A DNA stretch of 64,000 bases from Thermococcus litoralis DSM 5473 (lineage in GTDB: Archaea; Methanobacteriota_B; Thermococci; Thermococcales; Thermococcaceae). The stretch spans positions 682,701-746,700 of the forward strand of contig NC_022084.1 of NCBI RefSeq assembly GCF_000246985.2. The letters run 5' to 3'. The notes under the pieces are model-generated. The model did not search any database and was not told the DNA's origin. It saw only the letters and a program-made list of their open reading frames with translations. The translations under genes were made by a program, and so were the position numbers. Shown one piece after another: positions 53,465 through 61,631 of this stretch. The stretch's first letter is position 1. Every line of letters starts with the position of its first letter.

Positions 53465-54068
53465 CACCAACCACCCTGATAATTCCTCTCGCAATCTCTT
53501 TAAGGTGTTCAACAGAGGTGTGAGTTCCCCTTCCTATCAAAATATCTCCCGGCTTTATCTTGAAGTCCTTATCCGGGGCAAAAATCCACCTTTTACCCCT
53601 TTTCACCGCTATTATCCAAACCCCAGTGTTTGTGGCAAGATCAAGCTCCCCAAGTGTTTTTCCTACGATGACAGAATCTGCAGAGACTGGAACCTTTGCT
53701 ATTACTTCCTCGCTTTCCATAATTGCCTCTGTAATAACTGGATGAAGTTCAACTCCTTCAAGAACCATCTTTGCAAGGTCTCCAGCGGCGTTTGAGATGT
53801 CCTCTATTGAATTTGCCATCTGCAGAACAGAAGTTATCTGCTCCGCCTCCTTTGGATTTCTTGCTGCCAAAACAGCGTGTGTCATAAGGTGGTAGTTAAG
53901 GAGATCCATTCTCTCCTCGAGATCGAGCACTTCCTCGGCTATCTCTTTATCCCCGAAGAGGATTGCTGTGTAAGCAAGATCAACCATGAGCTCGACGATG
54001 TTTTTCATCTCAATGAAAATTTCTTTAACGCTCTTAGGCTGATACTCAAACTCCTCAAACTCTTCCAT
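53451..54068 (-). CDS. PhoU-like/TrkA_C-domain regulatory protein
   Basis: A 205-residue paralogue of the neighbouring protein with the same two domains: NIVELMVDLAYTAILFGDKEIAEEVLDLEERMDLLNYHLM and VIVGKTLGELDLATNTGVWIIAVKRGKRWIFAPDKDFKIKPGDILIGRG. GGGGAGGACAAAGGG precedes the ATG. It follows the transporter gene by 57 bases. The two paralogues probably form heteromers with ligand-binding TrkA_C domains, controlling the channel. Confidence 0.8.
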   Translation of the reverse strand: MEEFEEFEYQPKSVKEIFIEMKNIVELMVDLAYTAILFGDKEIAEEVLDLEERMDLLNYHLMTHAVLAARNPKEAEQITSVLQMANSIEDISNAAGDLAKMVLEGVELHPVITEAIMESEEVIAKVPVSADSVIVGKTLGELDLATNTGVWIIAVKRGKRWIFAPDKDFKIKPGDILIGRGTHTSVEHLKEIARGIIRVVGDERA

Positions 54069-54125
54069 CCCTTTGTCCTCCCCGTTTTTATCTCATATCT
54101 CATTTTCTTTTAAGGTTTTCTTAGA

Positions 54126-55310
54126 CTAAACAATCAGATGAGCAACCCCCACAGTGAAGAGTGTGGAAAATATATCTGCTAAAGTTGTTATCGTTGGAAC
54201 GGTGGCATTATCAGGATCTAACCCAAGTCTATCAAAGACTATTGCGAGGAAGTATCCAATGAACATGTTAAACAAGACCAAGAAAGGATAAAGAAAGATA
54301 AACGGGAAAACAAGTCCAATGCTCTTTCCCAAGCTTAGTTTTACCACACCTATTGCCACTAAGTTCATTAGGACTGCTATGAAAAAACTCGTCACAAAGT
54401 ACACAAAAATATCTAGTATGGAATCCCGGTTAAGAAAGCCCTCGATTTCCCCAAGATGAAGCTTCGTTGAGGTTTTTGCTCCAATAATTGATCCATAGTT
54501 TCCAGCAGTGCCAAGTATTGCAGGGTACATGACGCTGAACACAACAGAAGCATAAATAATTTCGCTGTAAGATTCGAGCAGTCCTCCCGAAATGCTTGAC
54601 AACAATGCTAAAGCCCCAATAATTCCTAGAATTTCTCTAATCATGCGCTTCTCTTCGCTTTCAAATTTTGTTTTGATGAACATAGCTAGCAAAAGCAAAA
54701 ACGCCAAAACTACTAAGCTACCGAAGACATGGGGAATATCTTCATAAAGGAGAATAAAGAAGACCAGAAAAGGCATTGTGACGAGATCTCCAGCGGAAGT
54801 TACCAAAGGTGCCGCCACGGTGTCTGGATCAATGCCCTTCTTGAAGGGCAATACGGTGGCAAGTGCTGTTGCATAACCCATTATCAAGCTTACGAAAATA
54901 GTCGAAGTTAGCACTATTAAAAGCACAATCATTCCGGATATGGCGTTTCCCACTTTAAGAACTCCCACAATCCAGAGCACAATAACAGGGAGGAGAGATA
55001 GGAGAATGCTCAAGAAAATGTTTTTCAAAACATTTTTATCTCTCAGCTTTGGCTCCATCTCACCTAGATGGAGCATTGTAGTAAAGCGAGAAGCCATTGC
55101 CCCAAAAATGTTGCCTCTCAACCCCATAAGTCCCGGGAGAATCACGAATATGACCGGGTAACTCAGCATAATCTTTTCAAAAAATCTACCCAAGAACGCT
55201 CCGGCAAAGAAGTCCATAAGAAGACAAACTATTAGCGCTGGAACTGCTATCAATGCTTCTCTGAATTTCTCTGAAAGCTCCCTTCCAAGAACTACTTGGA
55301 GGCTTTTCAT
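54126..55310 (-). CDS. MgtE/SLC41-type divalent cation transporter
   Basis: A 394-residue membrane protein with about ten helices and two MgtE membrane domains in tandem: YPVIFVILPGLMGLRGNIFGAMASRFTTMLHLGEME and MYPAILGTAGNYGSIIGAKTSTKLHLGEIE mark the equivalent pore helices, each followed by the LHLGE motif. No cytosolic CBS or N domains, as in the eukaryotic SLC41 carriers. Magnesium or another divalent ion is the expected substrate. First gene of the operon; GGGGGGAGG precedes the ATG and a TATA-like TTTTTATATAAC lies at about 55380-55391. Confidence 0.85.
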   Translation of the reverse strand: MKSLQVVLGRELSEKFREALIAVPALIVCLLMDFFAGAFLGRFFEKIMLSYPVIFVILPGLMGLRGNIFGAMASRFTTMLHLGEMEPKLRDKNVLKNIFLSILLSLLPVIVLWIVGVLKVGNAISGMIVLLIVLTSTIFVSLIMGYATALATVLPFKKGIDPDTVAAPLVTSAGDLVTMPFLVFFILLYEDIPHVFGSLVVLAFLLLLAMFIKTKFESEEKRMIREILGIIGALALLSSISGGLLESYSEIIYASVVFSVMYPAILGTAGNYGSIIGAKTSTKLHLGEIEGFLNRDSILDIFVYFVTSFFIAVLMNLVAIGVVKLSLGKSIGLVFPFIFLYPFLVLFNMFIGYFLAIVFDRLGLDPDNATVPTITTLADIFSTLFTVGVAHLIV

Positions 55311-55447
55311 ATTCCTCCCCCCTCATTTCTGCTCCCTCCTTGCCACTGTCTTTTACCTTACCGAGTAACTCTCCGAAAAGTTATATAAAAAGGTTTTGGT
55401 GACCCTAACCGAAGAAAAAAGAAGTAAAAGACGGATTTTCTTATATG

Positions 55448-57322
55448 TTAGCTCTTTTCTAGCTGGAATGGGGATATATAGTCTCCATACTCCTCTTTCG
55501 CCTTTAGGAGTCTTTGTCTTTCTTCCTCTAAAATCTTAAAGAGCTCTTCTGGGATGTTGCCAACATCCTTGTAAATCTTTTCAATCCTTTCTATCTTGGC
55601 AAGGAACTCGGGAACTCTGATGGTAAACTGCTTTTCATAGTCTTCTCTGCTGTAATCCTTGTTGAGGACTTCCTTAAAGAGTCTCTTCAGGTCTTCGTAT
55701 TTTGGAATGTATCCAACGGGAGTTTCTATCGCATCAACATCCCCATGAACCCTAAGCTCCATCCATTTGAGCCACACTGCCTTGTCGAGCTTATGATTCA
55801 GCCATCTGCCGTCTTTATCTCTAAGGAAGTAGTTAACGGCAAATATTTTCGGCTTTATCCTTAGCTTTTTCTCGAATTCAAGATAGTTCCTAAGATAGTC
55901 CCCAATATGAACACTCAGGAAATCCAAAATAGCCATTGGATTGAATGCCCTCACTCCCTCCTTTCCAAGGGTGGCTGCGGTTGTTTCACTTTCCAACGCC
56001 GCTCCCATAGTAATGACTCCATGTGCCCAGTCAAACGCTTCCCTCACCGGGGGCCAGGTATCTGCATCTCTGCCACCAAATATCATGCCACCGATTCTAA
56101 CGCCACAAGGAGCTTCAAGGGCCTCTAAATCAACGTTTGGAAATGCCTCAAGGCTGACTGTGAAGCGAGCATTTTTGTGGCTCGGTGGTATCTCGTTACC
56201 CTCGGCATCTTTCTTTCCTCTCCACCACTTCCCGCTGTGGTTCTCGCCTTCGTCTGGAATCGGAATGCCCATGTCATTCCAGTAGGGCTTTCCATCTTTA
56301 ACGAGAACGTTCGAGAAGATTATCTCATTCGGTGAGTGAAGAACCTGCCATATTATTGGATCATCCTCCTGGTTGACTCCCTGGATTATTCCAAAAACAC
56401 CCTTCTCGACGTTAGCCCCTCTGGCTTCACCTTTCATGTCAACTATGAACGTGAGGTCATCGCCCACTATGTTCTCCCATGGAAGCATTGCTGTTGAGGT
56501 TTTGCCGCACATAGATGGATAAGCTCCCGTGAAATAAGTTTTTCTCCCATTAGGTCCGTTCACGCGCATAAGAAACATATGCTCGCTCAGCCAACCTTCT
56601 TGGACAGCTCTTCTAATCGTAAGCCTGAAGGCGAGCTTTTTGAGCCCTATTGTATTGCCACCGTACTGTGTGTTTGCTGAATAGACAGTCTCTCCTTCAA
56701 GGTCAATGTAAATCCTTCTCTTATCTATGTTCTTGCTGGTCTTTCTTTCGTCAAGTTCCCCCGCAGAATGGACAAACTTCAAAAACTTTGCATCTCTTCC
56801 AAGGCGTTTAAACTCCTCGTAACCTTTTCTGTAAAGGATAAACTCACTGTGAGCAACATATGCGGAATCGGTGAGCTGAACAGCGGGAATCGTGAAGATT
56901 GAGTTCTTAGGGCCGAGCACAAAGAAACATACAAACAGCTCCTTACCTTTTGCAATATCTCTCATGATTTCATGAATCTCCTTAAGCCCTTCTTCCCTGT
57001 CCATAGTATTTATGAACGGAATCTCCACCCCCTTAGGAACCAAGATTTTAGTCCTAGCTTTATCTCTAGCTTGATCGTAATAGCCATCGTAGTGGACGGT
57101 ATGCCCTTCCATCGCGAGGGGCTTCTCCTCCCCGTATTCAATTGCCTTTCTCCTTACATAGTCCTCATCTTCCTTCGAGTCTGTGCAAACAAAAACTTTT
57201 GCAGGATTCAAAAGATCAATGTACTTTGCCAAAAATTCATGAAGTTCAGGATTGTCAATTACCTTAATTTTCTCAAACTGTTCTGGATCAAGTCTATTTT
57301 GAAGATATTCCAAAGGCTCCAT
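55448..57322 (-). CDS. pckG: Phosphoenolpyruvate carboxykinase (GTP)
   Basis: A 624-residue GTP-dependent enzyme converting oxaloacetate to PEP. YPSMCGKTSTAMLPW carries the reactive Cys and the P-loop (kinase-1a), LTFIVDMKGEARGANVEKGVFGI the kinase-2 region, and FGGRDADTWPPVREAF the nucleotide base contact. The N-terminal PEP-binding QYGGNTIGLKK is also present. GGTGATGTAA precedes the ATG. Promoter has a palindrome (57340-57354). Confidence 0.94.
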   Translation of the reverse strand: MEPLEYLQNRLDPEQFEKIKVIDNPELHEFLAKYIDLLNPAKVFVCTDSKEDEDYVRRKAIEYGEEKPLAMEGHTVHYDGYYDQARDKARTKILVPKGVEIPFINTMDREEGLKEIHEIMRDIAKGKELFVCFFVLGPKNSIFTIPAVQLTDSAYVAHSEFILYRKGYEEFKRLGRDAKFLKFVHSAGELDERKTSKNIDKRRIYIDLEGETVYSANTQYGGNTIGLKKLAFRLTIRRAVQEGWLSEHMFLMRVNGPNGRKTYFTGAYPSMCGKTSTAMLPWENIVGDDLTFIVDMKGEARGANVEKGVFGIIQGVNQEDDPIIWQVLHSPNEIIFSNVLVKDGKPYWNDMGIPIPDEGENHSGKWWRGKKDAEGNEIPPSHKNARFTVSLEAFPNVDLEALEAPCGVRIGGMIFGGRDADTWPPVREAFDWAHGVITMGAALESETTAATLGKEGVRAFNPMAILDFLSVHIGDYLRNYLEFEKKLRIKPKIFAVNYFLRDKDGRWLNHKLDKAVWLKWMELRVHGDVDAIETPVGYIPKYEDLKRLFKEVLNKDYSREDYEKQFTIRVPEFLAKIERIEKIYKDVGNIPEELFKILEEERQRLLKAKEEYGDYISPFQLEKS

Positions 57323-57339
57323 TTACATCACCGTAAAAA

Positions 57340-57366
57340 TTGTCATTATGACAAATTAAAAAGATT
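57340..57366 (-). promoter_or_regulatory. pckG promoter with near-perfect palindrome
   Basis: TTGTCAT-T-ATGACAA (57340-57354) is adjacent to a TATA-like TCTTTTTAATTT (57355-57366, minus strand), placing it over the transcription start. It is not the known Thermococcales glycolytic motif (TATCAC-N5-GTGATA), of which I found no copy in the window. Suggests control of gluconeogenesis by a separate regulator. Confidence 0.55.
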
Positions 57367-57429
57367 TCCAATAAAACCACCATAAATTATATTAACTGGG
57401 AAATCCCTAAACTTTATGGTGGCAGTTAC

Positions 57430-58515
57430 ATGCAAGCAGTTATTCTAGCGGGCGGAAAAGGCACAAGATTGCTTCCTCTAACCGTCTACCGCCCCAAACC
57501 AATGATTCCATTTTTCAACAAACCCATGATGGAGTACATAGTCAACGCCCTAGTAAACGCTGGAGTGGAAGAGATATTCGTACTCGTTGGATACCTAAAA
57601 GAGAGAATCATGGAGTATTTTGGAGACGGAAGTGATTTTGGGGTTGAGATTCACTATTCAAATGGAGAAAACATAAAGCTTGGAACCGCAGGAGCAACAA
57701 AAAAGGTTGTGGACAAAATAGAGGACACGTTTATAGTCGCTTCAAGTGATGTTCTCACTAATTTAAACATTAGAGCTCTCTATGAGTACCACAAAAAAAA
57801 GAAAGCCCTCGCAACAATAGCCCTCTCGCAGGTTGAAGATCCAACCCAGTATGGGATAGCGATTGTAGATTCAGAGAACAGAATAATAAGGTTCAAGGAA
57901 AAACCAAAGCCGGAAGAGGCATTTAGCAACCTTGTAAATGCAGGCATCTACGTCTTCGAACCAGAGGCATTCGATCTAGTACCCAAAGGGGAAAACTTTG
58001 ATTTCTCACTCAATCTGTTTCCCAAAATGCTCGAAGAGAATTTACCCCTTTATGGTTTTCCGTTTAAAGAATACTGGAACGACGTGGGGAGGCCATCAAG
58101 CTACCTTCAAGCAACTGAGGACGTGTTCTTGGGGAGACTGAGACTCCCACAATTAAGAACGGAATCCTTAAAAGGGAACCTAGAATATGGAGGCTCTCTT
58201 TACAGCGGAAGGAGATGTCAAATCAGAAACCCAAGCATAAGGGGATTTGCCGTACTGGGAGATAACGTTAAAATAGGCAGAAACGTTAAAATAGAACGGT
58301 CGGTAATATTCTCCAATGTGACTATCGAGGAAGGAGCAGAGATCTACGAAGCAATAATTGGAGAGAACGTTTACATCGGAAAGGGTGTAATTATTGAAAG
58401 TGGTAGCGTTATCGGAGATAACTCCGTGATTGAGGACTTCACAAAAATTGGTGCAAATGTAAAAATCTGGACTGAGTCAAGAATTGGAAAAGAAAGTATA
58501 ATACTTCCTGATTGA
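57430..58515 (+). CDS. Sugar nucleotidyltransferase with left-handed beta-helix domain
   Basis: A 361-residue protein: N-terminal nucleotidyltransferase domain (MQAVILAGGKGTRLLPLTVYRPKPMIPFFNKPMM signature), VASSDVLTNLNI metal loop, EYWNDVGRPSSY active-site loop, and a C-terminal hexapeptide-repeat beta helix (VKIGRNVKIERSVIFSNVTIEEGAEIYEAI). This layout is that of mannose-1-phosphate guanylyltransferase/glucose-1-phosphate transferases fused in many organisms to a phosphomannomutase; here the mutase part is the next gene. Nucleotide and sugar are not certain. Confidence 0.8.
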   Translation: MQAVILAGGKGTRLLPLTVYRPKPMIPFFNKPMMEYIVNALVNAGVEEIFVLVGYLKERIMEYFGDGSDFGVEIHYSNGENIKLGTAGATKKVVDKIEDTFIVASSDVLTNLNIRALYEYHKKKKALATIALSQVEDPTQYGIAIVDSENRIIRFKEKPKPEEAFSNLVNAGIYVFEPEAFDLVPKGENFDFSLNLFPKMLEENLPLYGFPFKEYWNDVGRPSSYLQATEDVFLGRLRLPQLRTESLKGNLEYGGSLYSGRRCQIRNPSIRGFAVLGDNVKIGRNVKIERSVIFSNVTIEEGAEIYEAIIGENVYIGKGVIIESGSVIGDNSVIEDFTKIGANVKIWTESRIGKESIILPD

Positions 58516-58525
58516 GGTGATTATG

Positions 58526-59233
58526 ATGGAGATTTATAGATCCGAGGAATTCAACCCAGAAGAGCTCGCTCTGCTTGGTAGAGCAATAGGAACCGTAGGA
58601 CAGGGAACTATAGTGGTAGGACGAGACGGAAGGGCAATTTCAAGGTATGGAAAGAGGGCACTCGTAGTGGGAATCGTAAGCACCGGGGCAGCAACTATGG
58701 ATGTTAGACTTATTCCGCTAATAGCACTCAAAGATTTTGCCCATAAGAGGGGCCTACCCCTAGTATATGTTTACTATCACAATGGGGTAAGGGTGGAGAT
58801 TAGTGGCTTTGACCCCGATGAAATAAAGGCCATACTGGAGAGTAAGAAGTTTATAGAGGCACATCCCAACGATATAGGAGCTACTGTTTATTATCCCAAC
58901 GCCCTAGACGACTTTCTGCAGGATATTTTCAGGCACTATAACTTCAAGATAGAGGGAAGCGCATTAGTGGATTGCATGAATACTCCAGCAGTACTCTTCT
59001 TCCCCAGATTAAATGAACACTTTGGGTTTGAAGTGGAGCTTCTCAACGATATGATGACCAGCTATTTGCCTCCAAAACCTAAGGAGGTTTACCTTCAAAA
59101 GCTCAAAAAAGGAGATTACACCTTTGGACTTCGCTTTAAGCCAAATGGATATGTAGAATTCCACAAAGGAGAAGAAGAAAAAGAGTTTGGTAGCATGTGG
59201 AAGCTCTTAGATTATATGAAGAAGACCCTCTGA
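58526..59233 (+). CDS. Catalytically degenerate phosphomannomutase-like protein
   Basis: About 236 residues resembling the phosphohexomutase domains attached to sugar nucleotidyltransferases. [41 protein letters not shown] is domain I, but the phosphoserine loop (normally TASHNP) is [11 protein letters not shown] and the metal loop (normally DGDGDR) is [14 protein letters not shown], so no catalysis is expected. The fourth, phosphate-binding, domain is absent. Probably a regulatory or structural partner of the adjacent transferase. ATG at 58526 with GAGGTGATT upstream. Confidence 0.75.
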   Translation: MEIYRSEEFNPEELALLGRAIGTVGQGTIVVGRDGRAISRYGKRALVVGIVSTGAATMDVRLIPLIALKDFAHKRGLPLVYVYYHNGVRVEISGFDPDEIKAILESKKFIEAHPNDIGATVYYPNALDDFLQDIFRHYNFKIEGSALVDCMNTPAVLFFPRLNEHFGFEVELLNDMMTSYLPPKPKEVYLQKLKKGDYTFGLRFKPNGYVEFHKGEEEKEFGSMWKLLDYMKKTL

Positions 59234-59315
59234 ATTCAACTCTAAGAAGAAATACAAAAGACAAAAAGCATTAAAAAGAAAGGATCAGGTAAGTTGCAAC
59301 TCTGGAGGTGTATTT

Positions 59316-59945
59316 ATGGGCATGTTCATCGTCTTAGAAGGAATTGACGGAGCAGGAAAATCAACTCAAGCTAAAATGCTTGCGAAGTGGTTTGAAAATA
59401 AGGGATACGAAGTCGTTCTCACCAAAGAACCTACAGACACTGCTTTTGGAAAGCTAATAAGGAGACTCGTACTGACGGGAGGAAAAGAGGGAATAATCGA
59501 TGGTGCGCGGATAAGCAAAGAAGCGGAGGCACTACTTTTTGCCGCAGATAGAGCCGAGCACGTTAAAAAACTCATAGAGCCTTCTCTAAAAGCCGGAAAA
59601 GTGGTTATATCGGATAGGTATTTCTACTCCTCCCTAGCTTACCAGTGGGCAAGGGGGCTTGACTTGGAGTGGCTTATCAACTTGAATGCCTTTGCTCCAA
59701 GGGCTGACCTCGTAATCCTTCTCGACTTGCCAGTTAAGGAGAGCATAAAACGCATAAACGGTAGGAGCATCAGGTCAGAGTTTGATAAGATCGTGGAGCT
59801 CCAGAAAAAGGTGAGGGAAAACTACCTAAAGCTTGCCGAGAAGTTTGAGGAGATAAGGATTATAAACGCCCTAGCCCCTGTTGAGGATATTCACAACGAT
59901 ATAGTGGCTCTGGTTGAGCATGAACTCCTTGAAAAAAGAGAGTAG
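59316..59945 (+). CDS. tmk: Thymidylate kinase
   Basis: A 209-residue kinase phosphorylating d[26 protein letters not shown] (P-loop), [14 protein letters not shown] (substrate loop), [20 protein letters not shown] (DR motif, base recognition) and [17 protein letters not shown] lid. GGAGGTG precedes the ATG at 59316. Confidence 0.93.
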   Translation: MGMFIVLEGIDGAGKSTQAKMLAKWFENKGYEVVLTKEPTDTAFGKLIRRLVLTGGKEGIIDGARISKEAEALLFAADRAEHVKKLIEPSLKAGKVVISDRYFYSSLAYQWARGLDLEWLINLNAFAPRADLVILLDLPVKESIKRINGRSIRSEFDKIVELQKKVRENYLKLAEKFEEIRIINALAPVEDIHNDIVALVEHELLEKRE

Positions 59946-60003
59946 AGGTCAGACAGTGCCGATCTCATCATCTATCAGACCGGTAAACGCACATCATCCC
60001 AAA
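59945..60003 (-). ncRNA. C/D box guide RNA (2'-O-methylation)
   Basis: Read on the minus strand, the elements follow one another in canonical order and spacing: C-like box ATGATGT (59997-59991), 12-base guide GCGTTTACCGGT (59990-59979), D' box CTGA (59978-59975), three-base spacer TAG, C' box ATGATGA (59971-59965), 12-base guide GATCGGCACTGT (59964-59953), D box CTGA (59952-59949), flanked by GGG and CCTC that can pair poorly. Both guides are 12 bases and the C'-D' spacer is three, exactly as in Thermococcales sRNAs. Targets in rRNA or tRNA were not searched. It lies antisense to the end of nothing else; the plus-strand tmk stop is at its edge. Confidence 0.75.
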
Positions 60004-60044
60004 CCTTTTAACTCCCTATTCTTTAAAAAGTGTTAGCCGATGAC

Positions 60045-60176
60045 GAGCGTTAGCCACTCTGATGAGTGATGACAAGAGGGTTAGCCGAGGCTTTGCCTTG
60101 TGAAGGCATATTACTCGGAGTGATGATGCATCCGTGTCGCTTTATGCTCATCAAAGACTAATTCGTGCTTTTTTAT
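60045..60176 (+). ncRNA. Candidate structured RNA between tmk and the fermentation operon
   Basis: A TATA-like CTTTAAAAAG (60021-60030) precedes and a T6 tract (60170-60175, after GTGC) ends a 120-base region without a gene. Inside, TGATGAG (60060-60066) and CTCATCA (60147-60153) are perfectly complementary and enclose a hairpin CCGAG...GCCTT-GTG-AAGGC...CTCGG (60085-60118). GTTAGCC occurs three times (60033, 60050, 60081). Not a recognisable tRNA, RNase P or SRP RNA. The strand and existence are inferred. Confidence 0.4.
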
Positions 60177-60253
60177 GGTCAAGATTGCCTAACTGCGCTT
60201 TCTCGGAAAGCTTATATAGACTTTTACCGATATGAAACTCGGTGATTGTAAAA

Positions 60254-61621
60254 ATGCTTGATTATTTCTTCACCCCAAGGAGCGTTGCGGTGCTGGGAGC
60301 ATCTAATGACCCTCTGAAACTCGGTTATGAGGTCTTCAAAAACCTTAAAGAGTACAAAGGGAAGGTTTATCCAGTAAATATAAAAGACGAAGTCGTTCAA
60401 GGAGTTAAAGCATACAAGAACGTCAAGGACATTCCAGATGAGGTCGACCTGGCTGTCATAGTCGTACCCAAAAGATTTGTCAAACAATCACTCATCGATT
60501 GCGGAGAAAAAGGCGTAAAAGGCGTCATAATAATAACAGCAGGATTCGGCGAAATGGGTGAAGAGGGAAAGAAAGAAGAGAGAGAACTCGTTGAAATAGC
60601 CCATAAATATGGAATGAGAATCATAGGGCCTAACTGTGTAGGAGTAATGGACACTCACAGCAATCTCAATGCAACGTTTATCATGAATGCCAAGAAAGGC
60701 AGCGTTGCTTTCATATCCCAAAGCGGAGCCTTAGGAGCTGGAATAGTTTACAAGACTATCAAAGAGGACATCGGCTTTTCCAAGTTCATAAGCGTCGGGA
60801 ATATGAGTGACGTGGACTTTGCAGACCTTATGGAGTATTTGGCTGAGGATGAAAACAGCAAAGCCATCGCCCTTTATATAGAGGGTATAAAAGACGGAAG
60901 GAGATTCATGGAAGTTGCGAAAAGAGTCAGCAAGAAGAAGCCAATAATAGCCCTAAAAGCCGGAAAGAGCGAAAGTGGTGCAAGGGCTGCCTCATCCCAT
61001 ACGGGTTCTTTGGCCGGAAGTTACGCTATTTATGAAGCTGCATTCAAGCAAAGCGGAATTTTAGTTGCAAACACTATAGACGAAATGTTGAGCATGGCAA
61101 GGGCTTTCACCCAACCACTGCCAAAAGGAAAGAGAGTCGCAATAATGACCAACGCAGGTGGTCCAGGGGTTTTAACGGCAGATGAAATAGACAAGAGAGG
61201 ATTAAAGTTAGCTAACTTGGAAGAGGAGACAATGCAAAAGCTCCGCTCATTCTTGCCCCCAATGGCGGCAGTTAAAAACCCAGTTGACATGATAGCCTCA
61301 GCCAGGGGAGAAGAGTACTACAAGACAGCAAAGCTCCTTTTAGAGGATGAAAACGTTGATATGCTCATCGCTATTTGTGTTGTGCCAACTTTTGCGGGGA
61401 TGACTCCAACAGAGCATGCGGAGGGAGTCATAAGGGCGGTAAAAGAGGTTACCAATGGAAAACCGGTTTTGGCATTGTTCATGGCTGGATACGTTAGCGA
61501 GAAAGCCAAGGAACTTCTTGAAAAGGAAGAGATTCCAACTTATGAACGACCCGAAGACGTTGGGGTAGCTGCTTACGCTCTGGCGGAGTTTGCCAAGTCA
61601 AAGGGTGTTGTTAAAGAATGA
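60254..61621 (+). CDS. Acyl-CoA synthetase (ADP-forming), alpha subunit
   Basis: A 455-residue subunit of the ADP-forming ligase that turns acyl-CoA, ADP and phosphate into acid, ATP and CoA. The CoA-binding domain begins LDYFFTPRSVAVLGASNDPLKLGYEVFKNL; the CoA-ligase domains carry the phosphohistidine loop AASSHTGSLAGS. Because iorAB follows directly, the substrate is probably arylacetyl-CoA, such as indoleacetyl-CoA, from aromatic amino acids. GGTGATT precedes the ATG at 60254; TATA-like CTTATATAGA at 60211-60220. The beta subunit is not in the window. Confidence 0.88.
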   Translation: MLDYFFTPRSVAVLGASNDPLKLGYEVFKNLKEYKGKVYPVNIKDEVVQGVKAYKNVKDIPDEVDLAVIVVPKRFVKQSLIDCGEKGVKGVIIITAGFGEMGEEGKKEERELVEIAHKYGMRIIGPNCVGVMDTHSNLNATFIMNAKKGSVAFISQSGALGAGIVYKTIKEDIGFSKFISVGNMSDVDFADLMEYLAEDENSKAIALYIEGIKDGRRFMEVAKRVSKKKPIIALKAGKSESGARAASSHTGSLAGSYAIYEAAFKQSGILVANTIDEMLSMARAFTQPLPKGKRVAIMTNAGGPGVLTADEIDKRGLKLANLEEETMQKLRSFLPPMAAVKNPVDMIASARGEEYYKTAKLLLEDENVDMLIAICVVPTFAGMTPTEHAEGVIRAVKEVTNGKPVLALFMAGYVSEKAKELLEKEEIPTYERPEDVGVAAYALAEFAKSKGVVKE

Positions 61622-61631
61622 GGTGGTGTGG

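Noticed and set aside
60037-60090. Second C/D box guide RNA on the plus strand
   Set aside because: CTGA (60059) and GTGATGA (60066) fit D' and C', but the outer C and D boxes are not present in acceptable form.
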